From Crocinitomicaceae bacterium (lineage in GTDB: Bacteria > Bacteroidota > Bacteroidia > Flavobacteriales_D > Crocinitomicaceae): a DNA stretch of 64,000 nucleotides. Positions within the stretch are counted from its first letter, which is position 1, and every line of letters starts with the position of its first letter. The stretch is taken from the NCBI GenBank assembly GCA_029254025.1, contig JAQWYK010000039.1, positions 62,001-126,000 of the forward strand. Direction: 5' to 3'. The notes under the pieces were generated by a model, which was not told the origin of the DNA, did not search any database, and was given only the letters and a program-made list of their open reading frames with translations. Made by a program: the position numbers and the translations under genes. This document shows positions 26,096 through 35,475 of the stretch, piece by piece.

Positions 26096-27619
26096 TCACA
26101 CCGTTAAGGAAGAAATAGTAAGTAACCCATTTTTCATGCGTGTTACAGTTTCTTCTTTTCCTAATAACTCAGCTATTTCAAACATACTTGGTCCCATACC
26201 CTTTCCTGTTGTTAATAATCGAAATAAGGGCAAAACAGCACCTATACCTAATCCTAATTTTTCGAGGTAGCTTTTGAAAGAATGTTCAATAGTAGGTGCT
26301 GTGAAATTTTCTATTTGTTGAAGTTCATTTAGCCATCCTTGCATGATTTGTTCAGAATTATCCTTCCATTTTTTACGAATAGTTGTTTCATCATATTCGC
26401 TTGGAGTTTTAAAAAAATAATCGCCTTCAGTTAGGATATCTTGGACAAATGTAGCGCGTTCTTTCATCAACTGGCAAACACGTGAAAGGTATGCATCACT
26501 TTTATCTGTGGAAAAAAGACTTTTTAATTCAGAAGCCAGCTCATCGTTTGCTGTCGCGCGGAGATATTGTTGTTGAAACCATTTGGTTTTTTCGGCGTCG
26601 AATTTAGCGCCAGCCTTACTAACTCTATTAAGTGTGAAAATCTCTACCAATTCTTCTAAAGAAAAAATCTCTTCATTGGTTCCAGGATTCCATCCAAGTA
26701 ATGCCAGCATATTAATAAAAGCTCCAGGGTGATAACCCTTCTCTCTGTATCCTGAATAAAGTTCACCTTCTGCTGTTGTCCAATTCGTAGGGAAAACAGG
26801 GAACCCTAAGCGATCACCATCACGTTTAGATAATTTCCCATTACCATCTGGACGAAGTAATAAAGGAAGATGAGCAAATTGAGGGGCTTCCCAACCAAAA
26901 GCGTCATAAAGCAATACATGTAGGGGGGCTGAAGGCAACCACTCCTCACCACGGATAACATGAGAAATCTGCATAGTGTGGTCATCCACTATATTGGCTA
27001 AATGGTATGTAGGCATTCCATCGCTCTTAAATAATACTTTGTCATCTAAATTATTGGTGTTTACCACAACCCATCCACGAACAACATCCTCAAAACGCGT
27101 ATCTTCGTTTCTAGGCATTTTAAACCGAATAACATATGGATCACCATTTGCAATTCGTTTTTCTACTTCATCTGCAGGGAGTGTTAATGAATTTTTCATA
27201 GACATCCGTGTTACTGAATTATATTGCCAGTTCGGCATTTTTATCAGTTTCGCTTGCTCACGCATGTGATCCAATTCTTCTCCTGTATCAAAAGCATAAT
27301 ACGCCTTATCATTAGACACTAATTGTTCAGCATAAGGTTTATACATCGCCTGTCTTTGAGATTGAACGTAAGGTCCAAAACCACCTCCGATGCGAGGCCC
27401 CTCATCAGGTGTTATTCCGCACCACGATAATGCGTCTAATATATAATCTTGGGCACCTTCAACGAAGCGAGTTTGATCAGTGTCTTCTATGCGAAGAATA
27501 AACGTACCTTTATTTCTTTTAGCAAACAGGTAATTGTATAATGCTGTTCTTATACCGCCCATGTGCAGCGGGCCTGTTGGAGAAGGAGCAAACCTAACGC
27601 GTACTGGTTTTTCAGACAT
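26096..27619 (-). CDS. gltX: Glutamyl-tRNA synthetase
   Basis: About 507 residues, class I synthetase charging tRNA-Glu. The HIGH-type motif is in FAPSPTGPLHMGGIRTALYN and the KMSKS-type motif is NGKLSKRDGD. Glutamyl-tRNA is also the substrate of HemA (60.9 kb). The ATG at 27619 is chosen because a perfect -7 box lies at 27636-27643; a longer reading from 27655 would contain the promoter. Confidence 0.97.
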   Translation of the reverse strand: MSEKPVRVRFAPSPTGPLHMGGIRTALYNYLFAKRNKGTFILRIEDTDQTRFVEGAQDYILDALSWCGITPDEGPRIGGGFGPYVQSQRQAMYKPYAEQLVSNDKAYYAFDTGEELDHMREQAKLIKMPNWQYNSVTRMSMKNSLTLPADEVEKRIANGDPYVIRFKMPRNEDTRFEDVVRGWVVVNTNNLDDKVLFKSDGMPTYHLANIVDDHTMQISHVIRGEEWLPSAPLHVLLYDAFGWEAPQFAHLPLLLRPDGNGKLSKRDGDRLGFPVFPTNWTTAEGELYSGYREKGYHPGAFINMLALLGWNPGTNEEIFSLEELVEIFTLNRVSKAGAKFDAEKTKWFQQQYLRATANDELASELKSLFSTDKSDAYLSRVCQLMKERATFVQDILTEGDYFFKTPSEYDETTIRKKWKDNSEQIMQGWLNELQQIENFTAPTIEHSFKSYLEKLGLGIGAVLPLFRLLTTGKGMGPSMFEIAELLGKEETVTRMKNGLLTISSLTV

Positions 27620-27635
27620 AATAGAAAATTTGGTG

Positions 27636-27643
27636 CAAAGATA
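27636..27643 (-). promoter_or_regulatory. -7 box TATCTTTG of gltX-folB
   Basis: Exact TAnnTTTG on the minus strand, 16 bases before the gltX ATG. No TTG lies at the usual upstream spacing. Confidence 0.6.
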
Positions 27644-27877
27644 ATGAAAAGACAATACTAAGGTGTGACTTTAAGACTGTAAGACAACGTCTCTTTTTAT
27701 TGGCTTTAATTGAGTTTATGGCATATATTAACCATCACAGGAAAATTGTGGTGTTGTTTCATAGCATTGGTTCTTATGTCACACGAACTTAGTAAAGATA
27801 AAAGATTAACATCTTTTTACTTAACTTTATTAGGGCAATTCATAACTTTAGCAGGTTTTGGACGTTTGTATATAAGA

Positions 27878-30800
27878 ATGGGAAGAATTGATGATTTATT
27901 GAATCAAGTGGATGCTTTCATTAGAAAGTACTACAAAAATCAAATGTTACGAGGAGCTGTTCTTTTTGTATTGATTTTTGCGGTTTCCTATTTGGTGGTA
28001 GTTGGGCTTGAATTTGTGGGACGATTTGATTCTTCTGTACGTTTTACTTTGTTACTCTTTTTTCTTATCATCAATGGATATGTGTTTTCGAAATACATCG
28101 TTTTTCCGCTAGCTAAGTTGTTTTCGTTTGGAAGGAGGATTAATCGATATCAAGCAGCAGAAATTATCGGACGATTTTTCCCAGACATAAATGATCGGTT
28201 ATTGAATACACTGCAGCTGAATGATGCTGCTGCAATGCAAGCCGGTAACTTAGAATTAATTCAAGCAAGTGTTTCGCAGAATGCTAAAAAATTAACTTCT
28301 TTTTCTTTCACAAAGGCGGTTGATTATAAAGAAAATAAGAAGTATGCTAAGTTTTTTATTCCCTTAGTAGGGGTTATTATTGTTATAGCTGTTTTTGCAC
28401 CAGCCCTATTCAAAGAAGGAACGACACGACTGGTGAACTATAATGAACTTTACCCCGAATTAGCGCCATTTCAATTTACCATACTAAATATGGAGGAAAC
28501 TTTAGAGGAGGGAGAAATGTATATAGTGGAAGTGCAACTTACAGCTGATGAACAAGGAAGTATACCGAGTCGATTATTTATTGAAAGCAATGAGGGGAAA
28601 TTCATGATGCAACAAACAGCGAAAAACAAGTTTCAATATATTTTCCAAAAAGTAAATAAATCCCTAGAGTTTCAATTTTTGGGAAATGGATATTATTCGG
28701 ATAAATATGAAGTTGACGTTGTTGGAAGAACAAGTTTAGGAAAGTTAACCGCTACATTGTCCTACCCGTCTTATTTGGAACAAAGTGAAGAAATAGTTGA
28801 AAACGTAGGTGATTTAATAGTGCCTGAAGGAACACAAGTTGAATGGTCTGGAGTAAGCAAGAATGCAAAACTTATTTCTGTGATATTCTCTGATTCAACT
28901 TATAAATACACACGTGATGGTTTTAAAGTGAGTCGCCGATTTTTAAAAAATGATCAGATGGAGGTTAGACTAGATAATAAGTTTATCCCAAAAACAGACA
29001 CGTTATTGCATAGAATTCAAGTGATAAAAGATCAATACCCTTCTATACAAATTACTGAGAGAATGGATTCATTAACTACGGGTATGCGTTACTTTTCTGG
29101 TGAATCTCGAGATGATTATGGTTTGAAAGCAGTAATGTTTCACTACGAATTAACAAATAATAATTTGGTGAAGTTGGAGAAAAACATTGCAGTTCCTGGA
29201 ATCACCGGAAATAAATCGCCTGTATCACTGAGTTTTGATATTTCTAAGTTGCCATTAGGGCTTGAGGATGAGGTTGTTTATTATTTTATGGTGTATGATA
29301 ACGACGGCGTTAATGGATCCAAGTCTTCTAAGTCAGCTACATTTAGATACAAGGTTCCTACGGCTCAAGAGTTGTTTGAGAAAAGGAAAGAAGACAAGGA
29401 GAGCTCTAAAGAAGAGTTGAATGAATTATTGAATGAAGCGACAGAGTTTAATGAACGTATCGATCGATTGAAAAAGGATGTATTGAATTCTAAAAACAGT
29501 GGGTGGAAAGAAAGTCAACAACTGGAGCAATTAAAAGAACAGCGTTCTTCCTTGGAGAAACGAATGGAGCAGCTGAAAGAGAAAATGACTAAGTCGTTCG
29601 AAGAAAAAAATAATTTGAGTCCTGCAGAGGAAAGGTTATTGAAAAAACAGGAACTCTTAGAGGACTTGATGGACGACATAATGGATAAAGAATTAGAGGA
29701 CTTACTCAAGCAGTTAGAGGATTTAATGAATAATCAAGAGAAAGAGGGTGTACAAGATGTTTTTGAGGAAATGGAGCTTTCTGCTGAAGACATGGAGCGT
29801 CAACTAGATAGAACAATGGAAATGCTCAAAAAAATGGATGTGGAGGAGCGGATTGAAGATATTCAGAAAGGCCTGGATAAACTTGCGGAGGAGCAACAAG
29901 AACTGAAGAAGGAGTTAGAGCAGAAGGGAGATAAAGATAGAATAAGTAAAGAACAAGAAAGATTAAAAGAGGAGTTTAACAGACTAGAAGAAGAATTAGA
30001 AGAGGTTTTAGAGAAAAATGACGAGTTGAAGAGGCCATTGGATTTAGATGAGCTTAAGGAGGACAGAAAAGAGGTGAATGAAAAAATGAGTGAAGCTGAA
30101 GAAAATTTAGAAAAGAAGAAAGATAAAAAGGCTGGCGATGCTCAAAAGGCTTCATCTGAGAAAATGAAGGAAATGTCTGATAAGATGGAGGCAATGACAG
30201 CCAAAAGCCAGCAACAACAAAAAGGGGAGGATATAGAGTCGTTAAAGCGCTTGTTAAAAGCATTGATGGGCCTTAGCTTTTCGCAGGAGGACGTAATGGA
30301 TAACTTTGAACAGACGTCTGTTTTAAGCCCTTCTTGGGGGGGGTATGGCCGTGAACAGCGCAATATAATGGATAACACCAAACCGGTTGAGGATAGTTTG
30401 CGCGCGTTAGCAGATAGAGTACCAAAAATATCGAAGTTTGTGAATACAGAATTATCCACGATTAATTTAAATTACAATAGCTTACCTGATGATTTGGATG
30501 AACGCAGAAAGCGTGAGCTCGGAGTTAAACAGCAATATGTAATGACCTCTTTTAATAATTTAGCGTTGTTTCTGAACGAATCACTAGAGGAGATGCAAAG
30601 GGAAATGCAGAGTATGATGGCTGGTAGTGGTTCATGTGATAAACCTGGTGGAAAAGGTAAGGGGAATAGTGGGGAAATGGATGGGTTGAAGGAGATGTTG
30701 AAGAAACAATTGGGAGAAATGGAAAAAGGTTCAAACCCTGGAGGAGAAAAACCAGGCGAACAACCTGGGTCGAAGCCAGGAGAGAAATCTGGTGGAATGC

Positions 30801-31231
30801 TTCCCTTGGGCGCTAAAGAAGCGGCTCAAATGGCTGCACAACAGAGTGAGATTCGTCGAAAACTAGAAGAACTAAAGAAGGATTTAAACAAGGATGGTAA
30901 AGGAACCGGAAATCAGTTAAATGAATTATTGAAGGAGCTAGAAGAGCAAGAGGAGAGTCTAATTAATAAGGAGTGGAACAAAGAGCTTATTTCGCGTCAA
31001 AAGGAAATAATTACAAAGTTATTGGAAAGCGAAAAGGCACTAGAAGAAAGAGGCTTTGAAGAAGATAGGGAAAGTAAATCAGGAAAAGATGAAAATTTTA
31101 GTAACCAAATAGAATTTCTTGAGTATAAGAAACGAAAAGAAAAACAAATTGAGCTTTTGAGAACGCTTGATCCGACATTTAATAAGTATTATCGCGAGAA
31201 GGCGAATGATTTTTATAATCGTATTTATTAA
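27878..31231 (+). CDS. DUF4175-family membrane protein, giant coiled-coil
   Basis: About 1117 residues from the ATG at 27878. Two N-terminal membrane helices (LFVLIFAVSYLVVVGLEFVG and FTLLLFFLIINGYVF) are followed by one near residue 165 (FFIPLVGVIIVIAVFAPALF), a beta-rich periplasmic region, then a very long charged coiled coil (about 505-820) of Glu/Lys/Leu repeats and a Gly/Pro/Lys-rich stretch near 930-1000. This is the DUF4175 layout of Bacteroidota; function unknown. In-frame starts further upstream (TTG 27710, ATG 27776) exist, but the family begins close to the FIRKYYKNQ block. It heads a cluster with ybeY and mnmG. Confidence 0.85.
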   Translation: MGRIDDLLNQVDAFIRKYYKNQMLRGAVLFVLIFAVSYLVVVGLEFVGRFDSSVRFTLLLFFLIINGYVFSKYIVFPLAKLFSFGRRINRYQAAEIIGRFFPDINDRLLNTLQLNDAAAMQAGNLELIQASVSQNAKKLTSFSFTKAVDYKENKKYAKFFIPLVGVIIVIAVFAPALFKEGTTRLVNYNELYPELAPFQFTILNMEETLEEGEMYIVEVQLTADEQGSIPSRLFIESNEGKFMMQQTAKNKFQYIFQKVNKSLEFQFLGNGYYSDKYEVDVVGRTSLGKLTATLSYPSYLEQSEEIVENVGDLIVPEGTQVEWSGVSKNAKLISVIFSDSTYKYTRDGFKVSRRFLKNDQMEVRLDNKFIPKTDTLLHRIQVIKDQYPSIQITERMDSLTTGMRYFSGESRDDYGLKAVMFHYELTNNNLVKLEKNIAVPGITGNKSPVSLSFDISKLPLGLEDEVVYYFMVYDNDGVNGSKSSKSATFRYKVPTAQELFEKRKEDKESSKEELNELLNEATEFNERIDRLKKDVLNSKNSGWKESQQLEQLKEQRSSLEKRMEQLKEKMTKSFEEKNNLSPAEERLLKKQELLEDLMDDIMDKELEDLLKQLEDLMNNQEKEGVQDVFEEMELSAEDMERQLDRTMEMLKKMDVEERIEDIQKGLDKLAEEQQELKKELEQKGDKDRISKEQERLKEEFNRLEEELEEVLEKNDELKRPLDLDELKEDRKEVNEKMSEAEENLEKKKDKKAGDAQKASSEKMKEMSDKMEAMTAKSQQQQKGEDIESLKRLLKALMGLSFSQEDVMDNFEQTSVLSPSWGGYGREQRNIMDNTKPVEDSLRALADRVPKISKFVNTELSTINLNYNSLPDDLDERRKRELGVKQQYVMTSFNNLALFLNESLEEMQREMQSMMAGSGSCDKPGGKGKGNSGEMDGLKEMLKKQLGEMEKGSNPGGEKPGEQPGSKPGEKSGGMLPLGAKEAAQMAAQQSEIRRKLEELKKDLNKDGKGTGNQLNELLKELEEQEESLINKEWNKELISRQKEIITKLLESEKALEERGFEEDRESKSGKDENFSNQIEFLEYKKRKEKQIELLRTLDPTFNKYYREKANDFYNRIY

Positions 31232-31262
31232 AGCTAATCATGGCTCCTAAATGAGGTGTAGA

Positions 31263-31679
31263 ATGAACACAAATTTTAAAGTTATAGAGGCAATTTCTTT
31301 CCCGTCGGATGTGAATGAATTAACGAAAGCCGAATCTCTAGTTGATAAAATTTGTCAATTACTTGCGGTGAACGAAGATTATTATGGAAACGTTTTAGTT
31401 GCGGTAACTGAAGCAGTTAATAATGCGATTAAACATGGAAACAAAAACGATAAAAAGAAATTAGTAAGTATAGAGGTGAGCGACGCCCAGAGTGAGTTCA
31501 GTATACAAGTTAAGGACGAAGGAGGAGGGTTTGATTTCAATGATTTGCCAGATCCCACCTCACCCGAAAATATTGAGAAGGAAAATGGACGCGGTATATT
31601 CTTGATGAAGTCGTTAGCAGATAAAGTAGAGTTCCAGGATAATGGTCGTGATGTTGTTCTAACATTTAGCAAGGGATGA
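31263..31679 (+). CDS. RsbW-like HATPase domain protein (anti-sigma/serine kinase family)
   Basis: A 138-residue GHKL ATPase of the RsbW/SpoIIAB type. The N box is VTEAVNNAIKHGNK, the G1 box is VKDEGGGFDF and the G2 box is NGRGIFLMKSLAD. Family members phosphorylate anti-anti-sigma proteins or hold sigma factors. Neither partner is adjacent. An alternative ATG four codons upstream (31251) is possible. One base separates it from ybeY. Confidence 0.85.
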   Translation: MNTNFKVIEAISFPSDVNELTKAESLVDKICQLLAVNEDYYGNVLVAVTEAVNNAIKHGNKNDKKKLVSIEVSDAQSEFSIQVKDEGGGFDFNDLPDPTSPENIEKENGRGIFLMKSLADKVEFQDNGRDVVLTFSKG

Positions 31680-31680
31680 A

Positions 31681-32088
31681 ATGGTTGATATTGAATATAT
31701 AGAAGAAGTTCCGGGTCTCGATCCGGATTTTTTTTTGGATTGGTTAAGTAAAGTTGTTAATGAAGAGCAGAAGCTGTTGGGCGACGTTATACTTGTGTTG
31801 GGGGATGATGAATGGCTCCGTAGTTTTAATGTTAAGTATTTGAATCATGATTATTATACAGACATTATTACGTTTGATTATTCAACGAATGATTTAGTTA
31901 GTGGGGATTTGCTAATAAGTGTGGAACGGGTTAATGAGAATGCGGTTTTGAACGGTGTGACCTTTAAGGATGAATTAAACAGAGTTGTTGTTCACGGCGT
32001 TTTACATTTATGTGGATATGTTGATAAATCACCGAGTGAGTCTAATCAAATGACACAAAAGGAGAATTATTACTTAAGCCTGTTGTAA
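31681..32088 (+). CDS. ybeY: Endoribonuclease YbeY
   Basis: A 135-residue metal-dependent RNase for 16S rRNA 3'-end maturation and ribosome quality control. The metal site normally reads HxxxHxxxxxH; here it is HGVLHLCGYVD, with His105, His109 and Asp115 in the third position. From memory, Asp at this place occurs in other Bacteroidota YbeY proteins, so it need not mean loss of function. The gene precedes mnmG by 29 bases that contain a parS-like site. Confidence 0.9.
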   Translation: MVDIEYIEEVPGLDPDFFLDWLSKVVNEEQKLLGDVILVLGDDEWLRSFNVKYLNHDYYTDIITFDYSTNDLVSGDLLISVERVNENAVLNGVTFKDELNRVVVHGVLHLCGYVDKSPSESNQMTQKENYYLSLL

Positions 32089-32091
32089 ATT

Positions 32092-32107
32092 TGTTCCACG
32101 TGAAACC
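32092..32107. promoter_or_regulatory. parS-like site 1 (TGTTCCACGTGAAACC)
   Basis: Matches the parS consensus TGTTnCACGTGAAACA at 15 of 16 positions (the last base differs). It lies in the ybeY-mnmG gap. ParB proteins load at such sites near replication origins. Confidence 0.8.
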
Positions 32108-32117
32108 TTAGAAATAT

Positions 32118-33980
32118 ATGTTAAAAGAGTATGATGTTATAGTTGTTGGTGCTGGTCACGCTGGCTGTGAGGCGGCTAATGCAGCAGGCAAATTGGGCGC
32201 TAACGTGTTGTTGATTACAATGAACATGAACACCATAGCTCAGATGAGTTGTAACCCAGCTATGGGGGGGGTTGCGAAAGGCCAAATTATTCGTGAAATA
32301 GATGCCTTAGGTGGTGGCTCTGGTGTCGTGAGCGATTTAAGCGCGATTCAATTCCGTATGCTTAATAGAAGTAAGGGCCCAGCTATGTGGTCGCCGCGAA
32401 CACAGAATGACAGAATGCGCTTCGCCGAAGAGTGGAGGCTTTTATTAGAGCGCAATCAAAACGTAGATTTTTGGCAGGATATGTCTGTTGGAGTGATCGT
32501 AAGATCAGGAAAGGCAATTGGGGTCCGTACGAGTATGGGAACTGAGGTTTTTGGTAAATCTGTGGTTTTAACTAGTGGTACTTTTCTAAACGGTTTGATC
32601 CATTTAGGAGAGAAACAGTATGGAGGAGGAAGGGCTGGAGAAAGAGCGTCACATGGAATAACAGAATGTTTAGTGGATTTAGGTTTTGAGGTTGGCCGAA
32701 TGAAAACAGGAACTCCGCCTCGCGTTGATGGTCGTTCCTTAGATTATACGAAGATGGAAGAACAACCTGGTGACGATGCACCAGAGAAGTTTTCCTTCCG
32801 AGATACAAAACCCTTGTCAAAACAAAGAGCGTGTCATATTACCTATACTAATCCGAGTACACATGAACTTTTAAAAGAGGGCTTTGATAGAAGCCCTATG
32901 TTTAACGGCGCTATACAATCAATTGGCCCTCGATATTGCCCTTCCATAGAAGACAAGATTAATCGTTTTGCAGAGCGTGACCGACATCAAATTTTTGTAG
33001 AACCAGAAGGGTGGAATACTATTGAAATTTATGTAAATGGTTTTAGTACAAGCTTGCCTGAAGACGTGCAGTATCGTGCGATGTGTACAATACCTGGCTT
33101 CGAAAATGTTAAAATGTTTAGACCGGGTTACGCAATCGAATACGACTATTTCCCCCCTACTCAGTTGAAACACACATTAGAAACAAAAATAGTTGAAGGT
33201 CTTTATTTTGCTGGCCAGATTAACGGTACAACGGGATATGAAGAAGCGGCCTGTCAAGGTTTAATGGCTGGGATTAATGCAGCTCGGAAAGTAGCGAAAA
33301 AGGATCCTTTTGTTTTGTCCCGAAGCGATGCATATATAGGCGTTTTAATTGATGATTTAATTACAAAGGGTACTGAAGAGCCTTATAGGATGTTTACTTC
33401 TCGAGCGGAATATAGGATATTACTTCGTCAAGACAATGCAGACTTAAGATTAACGCCAATAGCTCATAGCATAGGTATGGTAAATGATTTCGAGCTCCAA
33501 CGTGTACATCAGAAACAAGAAGGAACGGATAAGATTAAGCGTTTCCTTTCGAAGACGGGTGTAACGCCTGAAGAGGCTAATTCTAAATTGGAAGAATTAA
33601 GCTCCTCTCCAATAAAGCAACAAGTGAAATTAGATAGTTTGATTACACGACCGCATGTTACTATGAATGTTTTGAAAGCGATGTCGAAAGAGGCAAATAA
33701 GTTTCTTGAGGAATATGATTCTTCAGTGGTGGAACAAGCTGAAATTCAGTTAAAATACGAAGGTTATATTAATAGAGAGCAAGAGGTAGCGGACAAACTG
33801 AATAGACTAGACAGTGTTACTATACCGAGTGGTTTAGATTATACAAAGCTTGGATCTTTAAGTTCTGAGGCCATTCAAAAGTTGACTTCTATTCGACCTG
33901 AGAATATCGGCCAGGCTTCTCGTATAAGTGGAGTGAGTCCTAGTGATATTAATGTCTTATTGATATATTTGGGCCGTTAG
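32118..33980 (+). CDS. mnmG: tRNA uridine-5-carboxymethylaminomethyl modification enzyme MnmG (GidA)
   Basis: A 620-residue FAD protein that with MnmE modifies U34 in tRNAs. It begins with the FAD motif [20 protein letters not shown] and has [42 protein letters not shown], and [20 protein letters not shown]. It is full length. Its two ends carry parS-like sequences, one in the leader gap and one over its stop codon. The gene is often found near bacterial replication origins. Confidence 0.97.
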   Translation: MLKEYDVIVVGAGHAGCEAANAAGKLGANVLLITMNMNTIAQMSCNPAMGGVAKGQIIREIDALGGGSGVVSDLSAIQFRMLNRSKGPAMWSPRTQNDRMRFAEEWRLLLERNQNVDFWQDMSVGVIVRSGKAIGVRTSMGTEVFGKSVVLTSGTFLNGLIHLGEKQYGGGRAGERASHGITECLVDLGFEVGRMKTGTPPRVDGRSLDYTKMEEQPGDDAPEKFSFRDTKPLSKQRACHITYTNPSTHELLKEGFDRSPMFNGAIQSIGPRYCPSIEDKINRFAERDRHQIFVEPEGWNTIEIYVNGFSTSLPEDVQYRAMCTIPGFENVKMFRPGYAIEYDYFPPTQLKHTLETKIVEGLYFAGQINGTTGYEEAACQGLMAGINAARKVAKKDPFVLSRSDAYIGVLIDDLITKGTEEPYRMFTSRAEYRILLRQDNADLRLTPIAHSIGMVNDFELQRVHQKQEGTDKIKRFLSKTGVTPEEANSKLEELSSSPIKQQVKLDSLITRPHVTMNVLKAMSKEANKFLEEYDSSVVEQAEIQLKYEGYINREQEVADKLNRLDSVTIPSGLDYTKLGSLSSEAIQKLTSIRPENIGQASRISGVSPSDINVLLIYLGR

Positions 33981-33994
33981 TTTCACGTGAAACA
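33979..33994. promoter_or_regulatory. parS-like site 2 (AGTTTCACGTGAAACA)
   Basis: Contains the perfect 14-bp palindrome GTTTCACGTGAAAC at 33980-33993 and matches TGTTnCACGTGAAACA at 15 of 16 positions. It starts inside the mnmG stop codon TAG. Confidence 0.85.
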
Positions 33995-34002
33995 TCCAAT
34001 CA

Positions 34003-34875
34003 ATGAATAAACTATCAGAGTGCCCCGTTTGTTTACATGCGACCTATATTCCATTCATGGAGGTGGTGGATCACATGATAACAAAAGAGCAGTTTTCTAT
34101 CGTATCCTGTGAACAGTGTGGTTTTCATTTTACGAATCCAATCCCAACGAAAGAAAGAATTGGGGCTTATTATAAAGGTGATGAATATGTATCCCATTCT
34201 TCTTCATCAAAGGGGTTAATTAACCGTTTATATGGTTTAGTGAGGAAGCGTACACTACAACAGAAGGCGTCTTGGGTGAAGAGGCATGCTTCAGGTCTGG
34301 AGCTGTTAGATGTGGGGTGTGGAACAGGTCATTTTTTAAATGCTGCTAAGGCAAGTGGTTATTCCATCACGGGTATTGAACCCGATCAAGATGCGCGGGC
34401 TTTTGCACTAAAGGAGAATAATATTGATGCTTTGGGTCAAGAAGTTCTCTACGAATTGCGTGAGCAATCTTTTGATATTATTACTATGTGGCATGTTCTA
34501 GAGCATGTGTATGACTTGCGGAAAGATGTAGAGCAATTGACGAAACTTTTGAAGTTGGGAGGAACCATTTTTATCGCAGTACCAAATATGGGCTCATATG
34601 ATGCCCAGTATTACAAGTCTCTTTGGGCTGCTTATGATGTGCCGAGACACTTGTATCATTTCCAAGAAAAAGATATAAGATCATTGTTTAATGATTTTGA
34701 TTTTGACGTCGTTGAGGTATTACCAATGAAGTACGATGCTTTTTATGTATCAATGCTTTCTGAAAAATACAAAAAGGGAAGTTTAATGAATGCATTAAAA
34801 ATTGGGCTCAAATCAAACCGTTTGGCAAAAAAGTTTGGTTATTCGAGTCAAGTCTACGTTTTGAAAGGTAAATAA
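34003..34875 (+). CDS. Class I SAM methyltransferase with N-terminal zinc-ribbon-like motif
   Basis: A 290-residue protein. The N-terminus has two cysteine pairs, CPVC near residue 8 and CEQC near residue 44, forming a likely zinc knuckle. The methyltransferase core starts at LLDVGCGTGHFL (SAM loop) and runs through GIEPDQDARAFA, FDIITMWHVLEHVYD and GGTIFIAVPN, the Methyltransf_23 pattern. The substrate is unknown. It follows mnmG by 22 bases in the same direction. Confidence 0.87.
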   Translation: MNKLSECPVCLHATYIPFMEVVDHMITKEQFSIVSCEQCGFHFTNPIPTKERIGAYYKGDEYVSHSSSSKGLINRLYGLVRKRTLQQKASWVKRHASGLELLDVGCGTGHFLNAAKASGYSITGIEPDQDARAFALKENNIDALGQEVLYELREQSFDIITMWHVLEHVYDLRKDVEQLTKLLKLGGTIFIAVPNMGSYDAQYYKSLWAAYDVPRHLYHFQEKDIRSLFNDFDFDVVEVLPMKYDAFYVSMLSEKYKKGSLMNALKIGLKSNRLAKKFGYSSQVYVLKGK

Positions 34876-34991
34876 GCAAATAAACCCCTCAAATTTCAAC
34901 GATAATCTAGTGGCGAAGGGAAACACCTTAATGAGCGCGAGAAAGCGGGCTAAAACAAGTTAATTATTTAACAAAAAACAAGTTAAATTAA

Positions 34992-35402
34992 CTAATCTAT
35001 AATTTTTAGTTTACCTGTCCGCTCATCATAAGTTAATTGATGAACCTTAGTCGGTTGGATAGCACTTCTCTCCACGAGTTCATCTGTAAGTCGATACTCG
35101 ACGAAATTATCCTGATACAATGCCTTAGGAACCGATGTCAAATCGATGACATAGTTAGATTGGAAGTACCCATCCTTAGAAATGATTAGTTTGTATTTAA
35201 ATCCTGGTGCAAGATAAAAGCAGAGTTTCTTTTTTTTACTTACCAGCTGAAAGCTTATATCTTCTTCACACGAAACAGATATCAAAAAAGGCTTAAGTGT
35301 ACGATTGTTATGTTGTGTCTTAATAGAAAGTTTAAGAAATTTTTCTTGACTGCTTGCGAGGTATGTGCTGATCACGAACAAGAAAAAGAGTATCCATCGC
35401 AT
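34992..35402 (-). CDS. Secreted protein of unknown function
   Basis: A 136-residue protein with a signal peptide (MRWILFFLFVISTYLASSQ). The remainder looks like a single beta-sandwich, with KLCFYLAPGFKYKLIISKDG recalling carboxypeptidase-regulatory-like domains. No catalytic motif and no lipobox. A near -7 box TAACTTTA (35407-35414, minus strand) lies 4 bases before the ATG. No family can be named. Confidence 0.7.
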   Translation of the reverse strand: MRWILFFLFVISTYLASSQEKFLKLSIKTQHNNRTLKPFLISVSCEEDISFQLVSKKKKLCFYLAPGFKYKLIISKDGYFQSNYVIDLTSVPKALYQDNFVEYRLTDELVERSAIQPTKVHQLTYDERTGKLKIID

Positions 35403-35475
35403 GATGTAAAGTTAATGCTATCCAATTTATTAAACACATTTATTGATTACTTTTACAAAGCTTTAACAAATAATC

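Noticed and set aside
27710-27877. Extended N-terminus of the DUF4175 protein
   Set aside because: The extra 56 residues start at TTG and do not resemble the family start near FIRKYYKNQ; kept only as an alternative.
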